Shown: piece by piece, positions 34,680-43,204 of the stretch
Position numbering within the stretch: position 1 is the first letter of the stretch
Layout: the number at the start of each line of letters is the position of its first letter
NCBI RefSeq assembly: GCF_022095675.1
Contig: NZ_JAHYSG010000052.1
Location: forward strand, 1 to 64,000
Length of the DNA: 64,000 nucleotides
Source of the DNA: Dactylosporangium sp. AC04546
GTDB lineage: Bacteria; Actinomycetota; Actinomycetes; Mycobacteriales; Micromonosporaceae
Direction of reading: 5' to 3'
Translations under genes and position numbers: made by a program
Notes under the pieces: generated by a model
Told to the model about the DNA's origin: nothing
Database searches by the model: none
Seen by the model: the letters and a program-made list of their open reading frames with translations, nothing else

Positions 34680-35849
34680 GTGACAGACCAGGTCATCGCC
34701 GGCACCGACCTGTCGCGGCTGCGGGAGCTGAACTCGCTGACGGTGGTCCGGGCGCTGCGCGACCAGCCGCCGACCACGGTCACGGAGCTGGCCAACGTGA
34801 CCGGGCTGTCCCGCCCCGCGGTCGACGTGATCGCGCAGGGCCTGGTCAGCAGCGGCTGGGCGACGATCGTCGAGCCCGGCGGGAGCAGCACGGTCGGCCG
34901 ACCGGCCCGGCGGTACCGCTTCCGGGCCACCGCCGGCTACGTCATCGGCGTCGACGTCGGCGCCCACAAGATCCTGGTGCTGCTGGCCGACCTCGACGGC
35001 AACGTCGTGCACACGGCCCGGTGCGCGGTCGCCGCGGACGCCGACCCGGCCGCGCGGCTCGCCGCCCTCGACCAGATCCTCGCCGCGACCCTGGAGGAGT
35101 CGGGCAAGGCCCCGGCCGACATCTGGGCGGTCACCGTCGGCGTCACCGGCCCGGTCGACGCGTCCGGCAAGACGACGCTGTTCACCCCGCTGCCCGGCTG
35201 GCGGACGGTCGACCTCCCGGCCCACCTGAGTGACCGCTTCACCTGCCCGATCATCGTCGAGAACGACTGCAAGCTGGCCGCCCTCGCCGAGCGCTGGCAG
35301 GGCGCGGCCCGTGACGCGAACGACATCGTGTTCCTGCTCGCCGGCATGCGCCTGGGCGCCGGCCTCATCATCGACGGCGTCCTGCGCCGCGGCTACGGCG
35401 GGGCGGCGGGCGAGATCGGCGCCCTGAAGGCCGTCCGCTGGCTGACCGCCCCGTCGCACCTGCAGAGCTGCCCCGGCGTTCCGACCACGGTGAGCCCGGA
35501 CGACGCCGCGGCCTGGGTCTTCAACGCGGCCCGCGCCGGCAACCGCGACGCCCGCACAGCGGTGAACCGCTACGTGAAGGACCTGGCGATCGGCACCGCA
35601 GCCCTGGTCCTGGCCCTGGACCCGCAGATCGTGGTCTACGGCGGCGGCTTCTCCCGCTCCGCCGACCTGGTCCTGGAGCCCCTGCACCGCGAGCTGCAGA
35701 AGCTCTGCCTGCGCGTGCCGGACGTGCGGGCCTCGACCCTGGGCGCGGACAGCGTGGCCCTGGGCGCCCTCCGCCTGGCCCTGAACGAGGTCGACCAGCG
35801 CCTGTTCACGGTCGGCCTGAGTGCCCCGGTCGCCCCTCGGCGCGACTAG
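34680..35849 (+). CDS. ROK-family transcriptional repressor lacking the kinase zinc motif
   Basis: A 389-residue ROK protein. The N-terminal winged helix (residues 15-65: LTVVRALRDQPPTTVTELAN, then GLSRPAVDVIAQGLVSSGW) precedes the sugar-kinase-like fold (GYVIGVDVGAHKILVLLADL; VGVTGPVDASGKTTLF; IVENDCKLAALAE; GYGGAAGEIGAL). The CxCGxxGC zinc motif of ROK kinases is missing, so it is probably a regulator only, responding to a sugar. The start is GTG 34680. It likely controls the flanking alpha-galactoside and DUF4832 operons. Confidence 0.9.
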   Translation: MTDQVIAGTDLSRLRELNSLTVVRALRDQPPTTVTELANVTGLSRPAVDVIAQGLVSSGWATIVEPGGSSTVGRPARRYRFRATAGYVIGVDVGAHKILVLLADLDGNVVHTARCAVAADADPAARLAALDQILAATLEESGKAPADIWAVTVGVTGPVDASGKTTLFTPLPGWRTVDLPAHLSDRFTCPIIVENDCKLAALAERWQGAARDANDIVFLLAGMRLGAGLIIDGVLRRGYGGAAGEIGALKAVRWLTAPSHLQSCPGVPTTVSPDDAAAWVFNAARAGNRDARTAVNRYVKDLAIGTAALVLALDPQIVVYGGGFSRSADLVLEPLHRELQKLCLRVPDVRASTLGADSVALGALRLALNEVDQRLFTVGLSAPVAPRRD

Positions 35850-35853
35850 CGGG

Positions 35854-36474
35854 TCACCAGCCGAGGACCGGGCCGTCCAGGACCGCGCCGCCGGCCAGGG
35901 CGGCCAGGTGGGCCGCGAGCTCCGGCATCTCGGGCGGGACGTGCACGTAGAGGTTGTGACCCGGGTGCGGCGGGCGGTGCCACAGCTCGGCGCCGTTGAC
36001 GCTCAGCTCGAATCCGGACTCGTGATGGACCCCCGGCCAGTGCGTCAGCCACGAGATCGTGGCCGGCTCCGGGCCGGCCAGCGCGAGGATCGTGTCCGGC
36101 AGCGGGCTCGGCAGCGGCTGGTCGTAGGCGGTGAACTCGGCCGGGACCGGTGGCAGCTCCCGCAGCGCGGCGCGCAGCCCGGGCGTCAGGCGCGTGCCCA
36201 CCCGCACGCCGCCGTCGTCCCGGCGCGGGATCGGCAGCTCGTCCGGCGGGAGCAGCGGCGTGAGCACGGTCGCGGCCCGCGCATCGGGGAACTGGACGCA
36301 GACCATGCCGTCGACGTCCGCGAAGCGGTCCAGGTCGTGGGAGCCGGTCGTGACCGACGCGCCGACCTCCGGCTGGCAGCAGGGCGGGGCGACCGCGGCG
36401 AGGCGCCGCGCCATCGCAAAGGCCTCGGCGAGGTCGTCGCCGGTGTGGATGCGGTAGACGGCCGAGTTGCCCAA
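35854..36474 (-). CDS. Hypothetical protein
   Basis: A 206-residue protein I cannot assign. It is gene-like (continuous third-position GC bias, no strongly biased composition) with a central segment LLPPDELPIPRRDDGGVRVG and a C-terminal ISWLTHWPGVHHESGFELSV region; a CC pair (APPCCQPEVG) is near residue 33. There is no signal peptide or membrane segment. The longest frame starts with a TTG at 36474 after a GGGGCAGG sequence. It lies 26 bases after the SGNH hydrolase gene, probably in the same transcript. Confidence 0.55.
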   Translation of the reverse strand: MGNSAVYRIHTGDDLAEAFAMARRLAAVAPPCCQPEVGASVTTGSHDLDRFADVDGMVCVQFPDARAATVLTPLLPPDELPIPRRDDGGVRVGTRLTPGLRAALRELPPVPAEFTAYDQPLPSPLPDTILALAGPEPATISWLTHWPGVHHESGFELSVNGAELWHRPPHPGHNLYVHVPPEMPELAAHLAALAGGAVLDGPVLGW

Positions 36475-36500
36475 CGCCTGCCCCGTTCCGTAGCCGACGC

Positions 36501-37307
36501 TCAGTAGCCGATCGCGGTGGCCGCCACGCCACGGAGGTACGACGCGACGGGCGCGGTCAGGTACAGGTCCGGAAGGTCACGGGGCGACTCGCGGAACAGG
36601 ATGCCATACAGGGTCACCGCGTCGAGATAGATCGCGGTCTGGTTGGGGTGCTTGCCGTCGGGGGCGATGAGGTAGGCCGTGCCGCGGTCGGCGACGACGG
36701 TCTCGAACGTGTCGCCGATCGGCGCGAGGAGGTTCGGGGTGGCCAGGGCGGCCGACAGCGCCGCGTAGTTGGCGTCGATGGCGGCCTTCGCGGCGGCCCG
36801 GGACGGGAACGGGGACGGGTCGACCAGGGCCCAGTTCTTGAACAGCACCACCCGGCCGCCCGGCTTCAGCGCGCGGGCGAAGGTCGGGGCGTAGGCGTCG
36901 AGCAGCGTGGCCGTCGCGGCGGACAGGTCGGTCGCCACCAGCGTGCTGTACTCCTGCAGCACGATGGCGTCGTATTGGCGCTCGCCGTCGAGGGCCGTCC
37001 GCACGGGACCTTCCTCCCAGTGCCGGCGCAGCGTGTAGCCGGAGTGCAGGACCTCGGTGGCGTGCAGCGTGCGGCCCACCGCCGACGCCAGGTGGCGCAC
37101 CAGGGCCGGCGTGTTCTCGCCGGGGGTGTCGGCCACGGCACCGAGCAGGCTGTTGCCCACGAACAGCACGTCGACGGCGGCGTCGTCGACCAGCGACACA
37201 CCGCGGACGACCCGGCCGTCGCTCGCGGCGACCTGGGGCGCCGCCCAGGCCAACACGACGGCGATCGCGAGGACGGCGGCGATCGCCAGCCGGTGACGGT
37301 ACGGCAC
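36501..37307 (-). CDS. Secreted SGNH-type hydrolase (DUF4886-like)
   Basis: About 268 residues. The N-terminal helix (LAIAAVLAIAVVLAWAAPQVAA) is a signal peptide or anchor. Block I of the SGNH fold is VDVLFVGNSLLGAV, with the nucleophile serine after GN rather than GD. AIVLQEYSTL and the catalytic histidine in DGKHPNQTAIYLDAVTLYG complete the pattern. An esterase or deacetylase acting outside the membrane is likely. The GTG at 37307 with GAGGAG upstream is the preferred start; the frame is open further upstream without a signal-peptide-like beginning. Confidence 0.8.
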   Translation of the reverse strand: MPYRHRLAIAAVLAIAVVLAWAAPQVAASDGRVVRGVSLVDDAAVDVLFVGNSLLGAVADTPGENTPALVRHLASAVGRTLHATEVLHSGYTLRRHWEEGPVRTALDGERQYDAIVLQEYSTLVATDLSAATATLLDAYAPTFARALKPGGRVVLFKNWALVDPSPFPSRAAAKAAIDANYAALSAALATPNLLAPIGDTFETVVADRGTAYLIAPDGKHPNQTAIYLDAVTLYGILFRESPRDLPDLYLTAPVASYLRGVAATAIGY

Positions 37308-37443
37308 AGTGCGGTGACTCCTCGAACACGACGACCCGGTGGTGCCCGCCCAGGGTGGGCACCACCGCACACCGTGTCAATCGCGGGCGCCCGCGACTCC
37401 TCCGAACCGCGACCAGGTCGACCCGGGCGTCGGACACCGGCGG

Positions 37444-38412
37444 CTACATCGTCACGACGAGCTTGCCGGTCGTGTGCCGGCGGGCGAAGTCGACGCAGGC
37501 CTGCGCGCCCTCGTCCAGGGTGTACCGGCGGCCGATCGTCACCGGCAGGCCGCCGCCCGCGGCCAGGTCCGCCACCTCGCGCATGCCGCCGAGCGTGCCG
37601 TCCATGTCGAGCACGAACCGCAGGTCGACGTCGGGCCGGCCGAGCCAGCCGGGCTCCGGCACCGGGAAGGTGATGGTGAGCACGCGACCGCCGGGGCGGA
37701 CGGCGGCGGCCACGCCCCGGAGGCGGTCGCTCGGCAGCGTCAGGTTGAACGCCGCGTCGACGCCCGCCGGGTAGCCGGACTCCGCGTAGCCGATGGTCTC
37801 GGCGGCGCCCAGCGCCCGCAGGACGTCCGCGTCGGCGTCGGTGGACGTCGCGACCACCCGCGCCCCGGCCGCGGCGAGCATCGGGACGACCGCGGTGCCG
37901 ACGCCGCCGGTGGCCCCGACGACCAGGACCGTCTCGCCGGGCCGCACGGCGGCGGTGGCCATGAGCGCCCGGGCGGTGAGCCCGACGGTCGGCAGGGCGG
38001 CCGCCTCCTCGACGCCGAGCCCGGCCGGACGGTGGGCCAGGAACGGGGTGTCGGCCTCGAACACGGCGAACTCGGCGAGGGAGCCGGTGCTCAGCGACGG
38101 CCGGGCCGCGCCGGCCATCGCGCGCAGCGCCCGTGGTACCGCCTGGCCGAAGATCTCGTCGCCGACCCGGAACGCCGTCACGCCGGGGCCGGCCTCGCTC
38201 ACCGTGCCGGCGAAGTCGTTGCCCGGCACGTGCGGGAACGGCAGCGGCGTCGTGTCGCGGAACTCGCCGCTGGGCAGGCGGACGTCGGCCGGGTTGATCG
38301 AGGCGGCGGCGATGCGCACCAGGATCTGGCCCGGGCCGGGCCGTGGTTGCGGCACGTCGCCCACCACGTACTCCTCCGGCGGGCCGTAGCCGGTCACGAC
38401 GACTGCTTTCAT
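37444..38412 (-). CDS. Zinc-independent NADP-dependent quinone oxidoreductase (MDR superfamily)
   Basis: A 322-residue medium-chain reductase of the quinone oxidoreductase (QOR) group. N-terminal MKAVVVTGYGPPEEYVVGDV, the catalytic-domain motif HVPGNDFAGTVSEAGPGV and the nucleotide-binding GATGGVGTAVVPMLAAAGARVV are present; the zinc-binding cysteines of alcohol dehydrogenases are absent. It reduces quinones or enones with NADPH. GGAGG lies six bases before the ATG at 38412. It is divergent from a TetR gene, with two matching operators between them. Confidence 0.9.
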   Translation of the reverse strand: MKAVVVTGYGPPEEYVVGDVPQPRPGPGQILVRIAAASINPADVRLPSGEFRDTTPLPFPHVPGNDFAGTVSEAGPGVTAFRVGDEIFGQAVPRALRAMAGAARPSLSTGSLAEFAVFEADTPFLAHRPAGLGVEEAAALPTVGLTARALMATAAVRPGETVLVVGATGGVGTAVVPMLAAAGARVVATSTDADADVLRALGAAETIGYAESGYPAGVDAAFNLTLPSDRLRGVAAAVRPGGRVLTITFPVPEPGWLGRPDVDLRFVLDMDGTLGGMREVADLAAGGGLPVTIGRRYTLDEGAQACVDFARRHTTGKLVVTM

Positions 38413-38430
38413 CTGAGCCTCCAATAAGCG

Positions 38431-38442
38431 GACCGTGCGGTC
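38431..38442. promoter_or_regulatory. TetR operator, site 1
   Basis: GACCGTGCGGTC is a dyad of the GACCGnnCGGTC type used by many TetR proteins. It is part of a 19-base direct repeat, TAAGCGGACCGkGCGGTCA, whose second copy begins 28 bases on. Located in the 69-base gap between the oxidoreductase and the TetR gene. Confidence 0.8.
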
Positions 38443-38458
38443 ACATTAAGGCTAAGCG

Positions 38459-38470
38459 GACCGGGCGGTC
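38459..38470. promoter_or_regulatory. TetR operator, site 2
   Basis: GACCGGGCGGTC, the second copy of the operator dyad, 12 bases before the TetR start. The 28-base centre-to-centre distance is close to three DNA turns, which would place two dimers on nearly the same face. Confidence 0.8.
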
Positions 38471-38481
38471 AACTTGCTATC

Positions 38482-39078
38482 GTGACGCCCGTGATGCGCG
38501 CCGACGCCGCCCGCAACCGGCGGCTGCTGCTGGCGGCCGCCGCCGACGAGTTCGCCGAGCGGGGGCTGGACGCCTCGGTGGCCGACATCGCCCGGCGGGC
38601 CGGGCTCGGCAAGGGGACCGTGTTCCGGCACTTCCCGACCAAGGACGACCTGCTGGCGGCGATCGTGCTCGACCGCATCGACGAGCTCGTCGCGGCCGGC
38701 GAGCGGCTCCTGGCCCACGACGACGCGGGCGCCGCGCTGCTGGAGTTCCTCACCGTCGCCGCGCACCAGCGCCAGCAGCGCGACCTGTCGTTCCTGCACG
38801 AGGCAAGCGCGCCGAGCCCGGACGTGACCCGGGCCCGCGAACGGATGGACACCACCGTCGCCCGGCTCGTCGAGCGGGCCCGCGAGCAGGGCGCCGTGCG
38901 GGCCGACGTCACCGGCACCGACGTGGTGCTGCTGATGTGCGCGCCCAACTACGTCACGAGCTACGTGCCGGGCGCCCCGCCCGACCTGTGGCGGCGCTAC
39001 CTCGCGATCATCTTCGACGGCCTGCGTCCCCAGGGCGCCCATCCGCTGCCGCACCCACCACCGGATGCGTCCCTGTAA
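38482..39078 (+). CDS. TetR-family repressor
   Basis: A 198-residue TetR protein. The helix-turn-helix is at residues 12-58 (RRLLLAAAADEFAERGLDAS; IARRAGLGKGTVFRHFPTKD). The C-terminal ligand-binding domain is of the SbtR/KstR2-like type (LLMCAPNYVTSYVPGAPPDLWRRYL). It starts at GTG 38482 or ATG 38494. With two operators in the shared promoter region it probably represses itself and the quinone oxidoreductase, and is released by an electrophilic or quinone-like ligand. Confidence 0.92.
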   Translation: MTPVMRADAARNRRLLLAAAADEFAERGLDASVADIARRAGLGKGTVFRHFPTKDDLLAAIVLDRIDELVAAGERLLAHDDAGAALLEFLTVAAHQRQQRDLSFLHEASAPSPDVTRARERMDTTVARLVERAREQGAVRADVTGTDVVLLMCAPNYVTSYVPGAPPDLWRRYLAIIFDGLRPQGAHPLPHPPPDASL

Positions 39079-39145
39079 GGGTGGATTTGCGGGTGAACGC
39101 CGGTAGTCTCGTCCCGACGCCGGCCGCCCGACCCCTAGGGAGATC

Positions 39146-40156
39146 ATGAGGAAGTCCGCCGTGCTCGTGGGAGTGCTCGCCGTGTTCGCCTTCGCAGCCG
39201 CCTTCGCCTGGTCCGACAAGTCGCCCGACAGGTCCCCGCAGTCCACCGCACAACCCGCCGCCAGGAAGCTCGGCCTGCACGTCCAGGGCCGCGACGTCGT
39301 GGAGGCCGGCGGGACCCCGTTCGTGATGCGCGGGATCAGCCACCCGTACGCCTGGATGAAGGACCAGGGGCAGGCGTTCGCCGACGTCAAGCGGCTGGGC
39401 GCCAACACGGTCCGGGTGGTGCTCACCAGCGAGGTGGGCGCGAGCGAGGTGGCCGACGTCATCGCCACCTGCAAGCAGCAGCGGCTCATCTGCGTGCTGG
39501 AGAACCACGACACCACCGGCTACGGCGACCAGGCCGGCGCCGCGACGCTCGACCGGGTGGCCGACTGGTGGGCCGGGCTGCGTGACGTGCTCGCCGGCCA
39601 GGAGGACTACGTCGTCGTCAACATCGGCAACGAGCCGTACGGCAACAGCGGTACCGGCGAATGGACCGCGGCGACCAGCGCGGCGATCGGCAAGCTGCGC
39701 GCCGCCGGGCTGCGCCACCTGCTCATGGCCGACGCGCCGAACTGGGGCCAGGACTGGTCCGGCGTCATGCGCGACAACGCCGCGTCGGTGCTGGCCGGCG
39801 ACCCCCTGCACAACACGGTGTTCTCGGTGCACATGTACGGCGTGTACGGCACCGCCGACAAGGTCACCACCTACCTCGACGCCTTCCACGAGCGGGGGCT
39901 GCCGCTGGTCGTCGGCGAGTTCGGCTGGAAGCACACCGACGGCGCCGTCGCCGACGAGGCCATCATGCGCGCCGCGCAGGAGCGCGGGATCGGTTACCTG
40001 GGCTGGTCGTGGAGCGGCAACAGCGGCGGCGTGGAGTACCTCGACGCGGCCGCCGGCTTCGACGCCGAACGGCTGACGGACTGGGGCCGGCGCCTCTTCG
40101 CCGGCATCAAGGAGACCGCGCGGGAGGCCACCGTCTTCGCGACGGCATCGCGATGA
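39146..40156 (+). CDS. Secreted GH5 (mannanase-like) glycoside hydrolase
   Basis: A 336-residue secreted enzyme with an uncleaved or short signal (VLVGVLAVFAFAAAFAW). GH5 features: FVMRGISHPYAWMK near the start, RVVLTSEVG, LENHDTTGYGD, the acid/base glutamate in VVVNIGNEPYGN, HMYGVYG and the nucleophile glutamate in LVVGEFGWKHTDG. The pattern (HxYAWM, WLGWSWSGN-like YLGWSWSGNSGG) matches GH5 subfamily 8 endo-beta-1,4-mannanases. It would cut mannan outside the cell. It converges with a membrane glycosyltransferase gene. Confidence 0.9.
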   Translation: MRKSAVLVGVLAVFAFAAAFAWSDKSPDRSPQSTAQPAARKLGLHVQGRDVVEAGGTPFVMRGISHPYAWMKDQGQAFADVKRLGANTVRVVLTSEVGASEVADVIATCKQQRLICVLENHDTTGYGDQAGAATLDRVADWWAGLRDVLAGQEDYVVVNIGNEPYGNSGTGEWTAATSAAIGKLRAAGLRHLLMADAPNWGQDWSGVMRDNAASVLAGDPLHNTVFSVHMYGVYGTADKVTTYLDAFHERGLPLVVGEFGWKHTDGAVADEAIMRAAQERGIGYLGWSWSGNSGGVEYLDAAAGFDAERLTDWGRRLFAGIKETAREATVFATASR

Positions 40157-40177
40157 CCGGCCTCGCGATAACCGGCT

Positions 40178-41662
40178 TCACGACGGCTTCGCGATGACCT
40201 GGAAGCGGTTCTCCGTGCGGCGGGCGAACTTCAGGAACCCGCGCAGCCCGGGGATGCCCTCCATGAGCCCGAAGAACGGGATGAGCATCAGCACGACCGG
40301 CGGCTCCCACCAGCGCCGCCGGTCGTGGGCCGACACGGTGGCGTTGATGCGCAGGCCCTCCCAGTACATCCAGATGGTGTAGGCCATGTTCAGCGCCCAC
40401 AGCGGGATGACGAGCAGGGTCTCCGGTGACGTGTTCGGGTCGGCGACGAGCAGGCCGATGAACAGCACCACGCCCACGTTCTGGAACGGGCCGACGACCC
40501 ACGACAGCACCGAGTAGCCCAGCAGCACCCGGTTGCGCCGCTGCAGCGAGCGGTTGAACACCAGCGCCGCCAGCCCCCACGACCAGCGCTCGCGCTGGCG
40601 GAAGAAGTCGCGGACGCCGGCCGGGGACGCGCCGTAGCACCGGCCGGCGAACCAGCCGCTGCGGCCCGGGTAGCGGTCGCTGAACAGCAGCGCGAACTGG
40701 GCGTCCTCCACCAGGCTGCGCGGGCCGAAGTCCCAGCCGATGGTGGCCTCGACCGAGGCCCGCACGAGCAGCAGCTCGCCGTGCACACCGGCCCGGGGCG
40801 TGCCACTGCCCGTCCAGGCGGAGAACCGCCCCACGTCCTCGGCCGGGCGGACCGCGTCGGCGAGCCAGGTGAGCCGGTTGACCGCGTACTCGCGCGGATA
40901 CGTGAGCATGCCCTGGGCCAGGTGCTTGACCCGGTCCCCGGCGCTGGCCTGCTCCGCGACGAAGCGGGCCATCGCCACGGTCGTGTCGGGGCCGACGCCG
41001 GTGTCGTCGTCCATGTGCAGGACCCACACGTCGTCGCGGGCCTCGCCCTCGTACAGCCGCAGCTCGTGCGCGTAGTGCGTGGCGCGCGCCTTGAACCGGG
41101 TGCCGTTCGGCGTGCGGTACCGCCGCGGCACCACGACCAGCCGGATCAGCTCGCTCCCGGCGGCGAGCGCCGCGATGCGCTCGGCCGCCTCGCACCCCTC
41201 GTCGATGACGACGTCCACCCGCAGGCGCGGAAAGCACCGGGGCAGGCAGGCGACGTAGGAGCGGACCGAGCGTTCGAGGGCGGGATAGGTGTCGTGCCGC
41301 CCGATGGTCGGCACGACCACGACGAGCCGGTCGTTTATCACCGGCGTCCCGCGCCCGGACCACCGCGCCGCCGACTCGCGCATCGCCCGCCGGGTCCGCC
41401 GCAGGCCCACGATGCCGGTGAGTGTGGTGAAGATGGGCCAGGTCCACAGGATCGTCAACGGCCAGCCGAGCCGCCCGCCGTAGCGGCCGGTGAACCAGAA
41501 GTCGCTGGCCAGGATGATCAGGTAGGAGAGCACGAGCGGCCAGTAGGAGGGCCGCCAGCGGGCCAGTCGCCGGCGCACGGCCCGCCGCTCGCCGGCGACG
41601 GCGGGCGCGTACCGGACGGCGGCCGGCGGCAGCCCGGCGTCCCACTCAGAAGTTCCTGCCAC
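40178..41662 (-). CDS. Membrane GT2 glycosyltransferase
   Basis: A 494-residue GT2 enzyme. Two transmembrane helices at about 37-57 and 66-90, the glycosyltransferase domain (LVVVVPTIGRHDTYPALERS; metal-binding DDDTGVGPDT), acceptor-site segment SLVEDAQFALLFSDR and the QxxRW motif in FFRQRERWSWGL, then about four C-terminal helices. The layout is that of processive or egghead-like beta-mannosyl/glucosyl transferases. It probably makes or extends a surface polysaccharide or glycolipid. It starts at ATG 41662 with GGGAG upstream. Confidence 0.88.
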   Translation of the reverse strand: MAGTSEWDAGLPPAAVRYAPAVAGERRAVRRRLARWRPSYWPLVLSYLIILASDFWFTGRYGGRLGWPLTILWTWPIFTTLTGIVGLRRTRRAMRESAARWSGRGTPVINDRLVVVVPTIGRHDTYPALERSVRSYVACLPRCFPRLRVDVVIDEGCEAAERIAALAAGSELIRLVVVPRRYRTPNGTRFKARATHYAHELRLYEGEARDDVWVLHMDDDTGVGPDTTVAMARFVAEQASAGDRVKHLAQGMLTYPREYAVNRLTWLADAVRPAEDVGRFSAWTGSGTPRAGVHGELLLVRASVEATIGWDFGPRSLVEDAQFALLFSDRYPGRSGWFAGRCYGASPAGVRDFFRQRERWSWGLAALVFNRSLQRRNRVLLGYSVLSWVVGPFQNVGVVLFIGLLVADPNTSPETLLVIPLWALNMAYTIWMYWEGLRINATVSAHDRRRWWEPPVVLMLIPFFGLMEGIPGLRGFLKFARRTENRFQVIAKPS

Positions 41663-41816
41663 GGTGGGGCTCCCTGCGTCGTCGGGGGATCTCGCGGGGC
41701 GGGATCGGATCTACCCGCCGAGAACCCGGCCATGCCGCCGACCGGGTTCTCGGCTGCCCAGGTCAGGGCCGGCCGGTCGCCGGGTCGCCGGCCCAGGCCG
41801 GCACCGTGGTGCCCGC

Positions 41817-42005
41817 GCCGATACCTCCGCGGCGCTCGGCCATGAGCCGACCCGGCTGCTGGACGGGCTGACCGAGCCGGCCGACACCAGCCTCGTTCGG
41901 GTCACCGCCGACGGCGACGGGTCGCGGCACACGCTGCCCGACGCGATGCGGGAGCCGGCCACCGAGCGGCTCGCCGCATCGGCCGACCGCCACGGACCCG
42001 CAGGC
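41817..42005 (+). pseudogene. Remnant of an AfsR/LuxR-type NB-ARC regulator
   Basis: In the 345-base gap between two minus-strand genes, this frame encodes a recognisable piece of the winged-helix part of NB-ARC regulators: PTRLLDGLTEPADTSLVRV, then MREPATERLAASADR, matching the family pattern of a DGL..VD.SLV segment followed by ..T.RE.A.ERL. There is no start codon, no ATPase motif and no continuation. The nearest intact relative in the window is at 18866-21250. The remaining bases of the gap show nothing. Confidence 0.6.
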
Positions 42006-42007
42006 AC

Positions 42008-42358
42008 TTACACGGATGCTCGCCTGAGCTCGTCAGCGTGCTCGACCGCCCACTCGCCGATCGCGATGACCAGCGGCAGCAGCGAGCGACCCAGGTCGGT
42101 GAGCGCGTACTCGACCCGCTCCGGCGTCTCGCGGCGGCTCACCAGCCCGTCGGCCTCCAGCCCGCGCAGGGTGCGGGTGAGGATGCGCCGGCTCAGCCCG
42201 TGCACGGTGCGGTCGAGCTCGTTGAACCCGTACGGCCGCTCGCGCAGCACGGCCAGGATGAGCACGCTCCATTTCTCGCCGACCCGGCGCAGCACGTCGG
42301 TCGCCACACAGGACGCGCGGTCGGCCGGCGTCACGGGCAGGGGCAGCACAGGTGACAT
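42008..42358 (-). CDS. HxlR-family winged-helix regulator
   Basis: A 116-residue HxlR protein. Typical features: a cysteine near the N-terminus (ASCVATDVL), VGEKWSVLILAVLRERPYGFNEL, the recognition helix LSRRILTRTLRGLEADGLV and the wing ETPERVEYALTDLGRSLLPL. Many relatives sense quinones or aldehydes through the conserved cysteine. It is divergent from a short-chain dehydrogenase gene 47 bases away, its probable target. Confidence 0.92.
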   Translation of the reverse strand: MSPVLPLPVTPADRASCVATDVLRRVGEKWSVLILAVLRERPYGFNELDRTVHGLSRRILTRTLRGLEADGLVSRRETPERVEYALTDLGRSLLPLVIAIGEWAVEHADELRRASV

Positions 42359-42364
42359 CGATGT
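42355..42364. promoter_or_regulatory. Palindrome at the HxlR start
   Basis: ACATCGATGT, a perfect 10-base palindrome, covers the HxlR start codon and leads into the divergent promoter. It is a candidate HxlR autoregulatory site; short palindromes also occur by chance. Confidence 0.3.
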
Positions 42365-42405
42365 GCCTTCTTTCGCGGTCGGCGCGCGGGAACCACCATC
42401 CGAGT

Positions 42406-43164
42406 ATGCGCACAGTAGTGATCACCGGCGGGACCCGCGGCATCGGCGGCGCCCTCGCCGAGCGGCTCCGGCAGGCCGGCGACGAGGTCGTGGCGATCGG
42501 CAGCGCCGACGCCGACCTCACCTCGGTCCGCCAGACGGCCGCCCTCGCCGACCGGCTCCCCGACCGCATCGACGCCCTCGTCCTCGCCGCCGGGCGGTTC
42601 GGGTCGCGGCGGGTCGTCACGCCCGAGGGCTTCGAGCAGACATTCGCGATCGGCGTGCTCAGCCGCTACCTGCTCGCGGAACGGCTGCGCCCGGCCCTCG
42701 AGCGCGCTGCCCGCCCGGTCGTGCTCAATCTCAGCGGTACCGGTGGCATCCGCGCCGGCGAGGTGCACTGGGACGACCTGCAGCTGACCGGCGGGTACTC
42801 GCTGCTCGCCGCGACCATGCAGGCGGCCCGGGCGAACGACCTGCTCGGCGCCGGATTCGCGGCCCGCCACCCGGACAGCCCGGTCCGGTACGTGCTGTAC
42901 AACCCGCTCTTCGTCAACTCCGGCCTGCAGCGGCACTTCGACCCGCCGACGCGCTGGATGGTCGGCGCCGCGGCCGCCGTGTTCGGCGCGTCGACGGCCC
43001 GCGCGGCGGCCCGGCTGGTCCCCCTGCTCGACGACCCGCCGGCGGCGCCGCTGACCGCACTGCGCCGCGGCACCCCGGTGCCGCTGTCCCGCCCCGAGTT
43101 CGACCCGGCCGCGGCAGAACGCCTTTACACGGTCCTGGCCGGGCTGACTACGGTACGGGGGTGA
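42406..43164 (+). CDS. Short-chain dehydrogenase/reductase
   Basis: A 252-residue SDR. The cofactor motif is VVITGGTRGIGGALAERL and ALVLAAGRFGSRRV replaces the NNAG segment. The catalytic serine is in VVLNLSGTGGIR; the usual YxxxK is absent in its standard form: GGYSLLAATMQAARANDLL aligns there without the lysine, so classical activity is doubtful. The ATG at 42406 begins the Rossmann fold. It is divergent from, and probably controlled by, the HxlR regulator. Confidence 0.85.
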   Translation: MRTVVITGGTRGIGGALAERLRQAGDEVVAIGSADADLTSVRQTAALADRLPDRIDALVLAAGRFGSRRVVTPEGFEQTFAIGVLSRYLLAERLRPALERAARPVVLNLSGTGGIRAGEVHWDDLQLTGGYSLLAATMQAARANDLLGAGFAARHPDSPVRYVLYNPLFVNSGLQRHFDPPTRWMVGAAAAVFGASTARAAARLVPLLDDPPAAPLTALRRGTPVPLSRPEFDPAAAERLYTVLAGLTTVRG

Positions 43165-43204
43165 TGACGTTCCCGGTCGACGACGCGGCGGCCGCCGCGA
43201 TCGG

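Noticed and set aside
40142..40200. Imperfect short repeats (GACGGC-TCGCGATGACC) between the GH5 and GT2 genes
   Set aside because: They span the two convergent gene ends and only about 20 bases of spacer; too short and imperfect to call an element.
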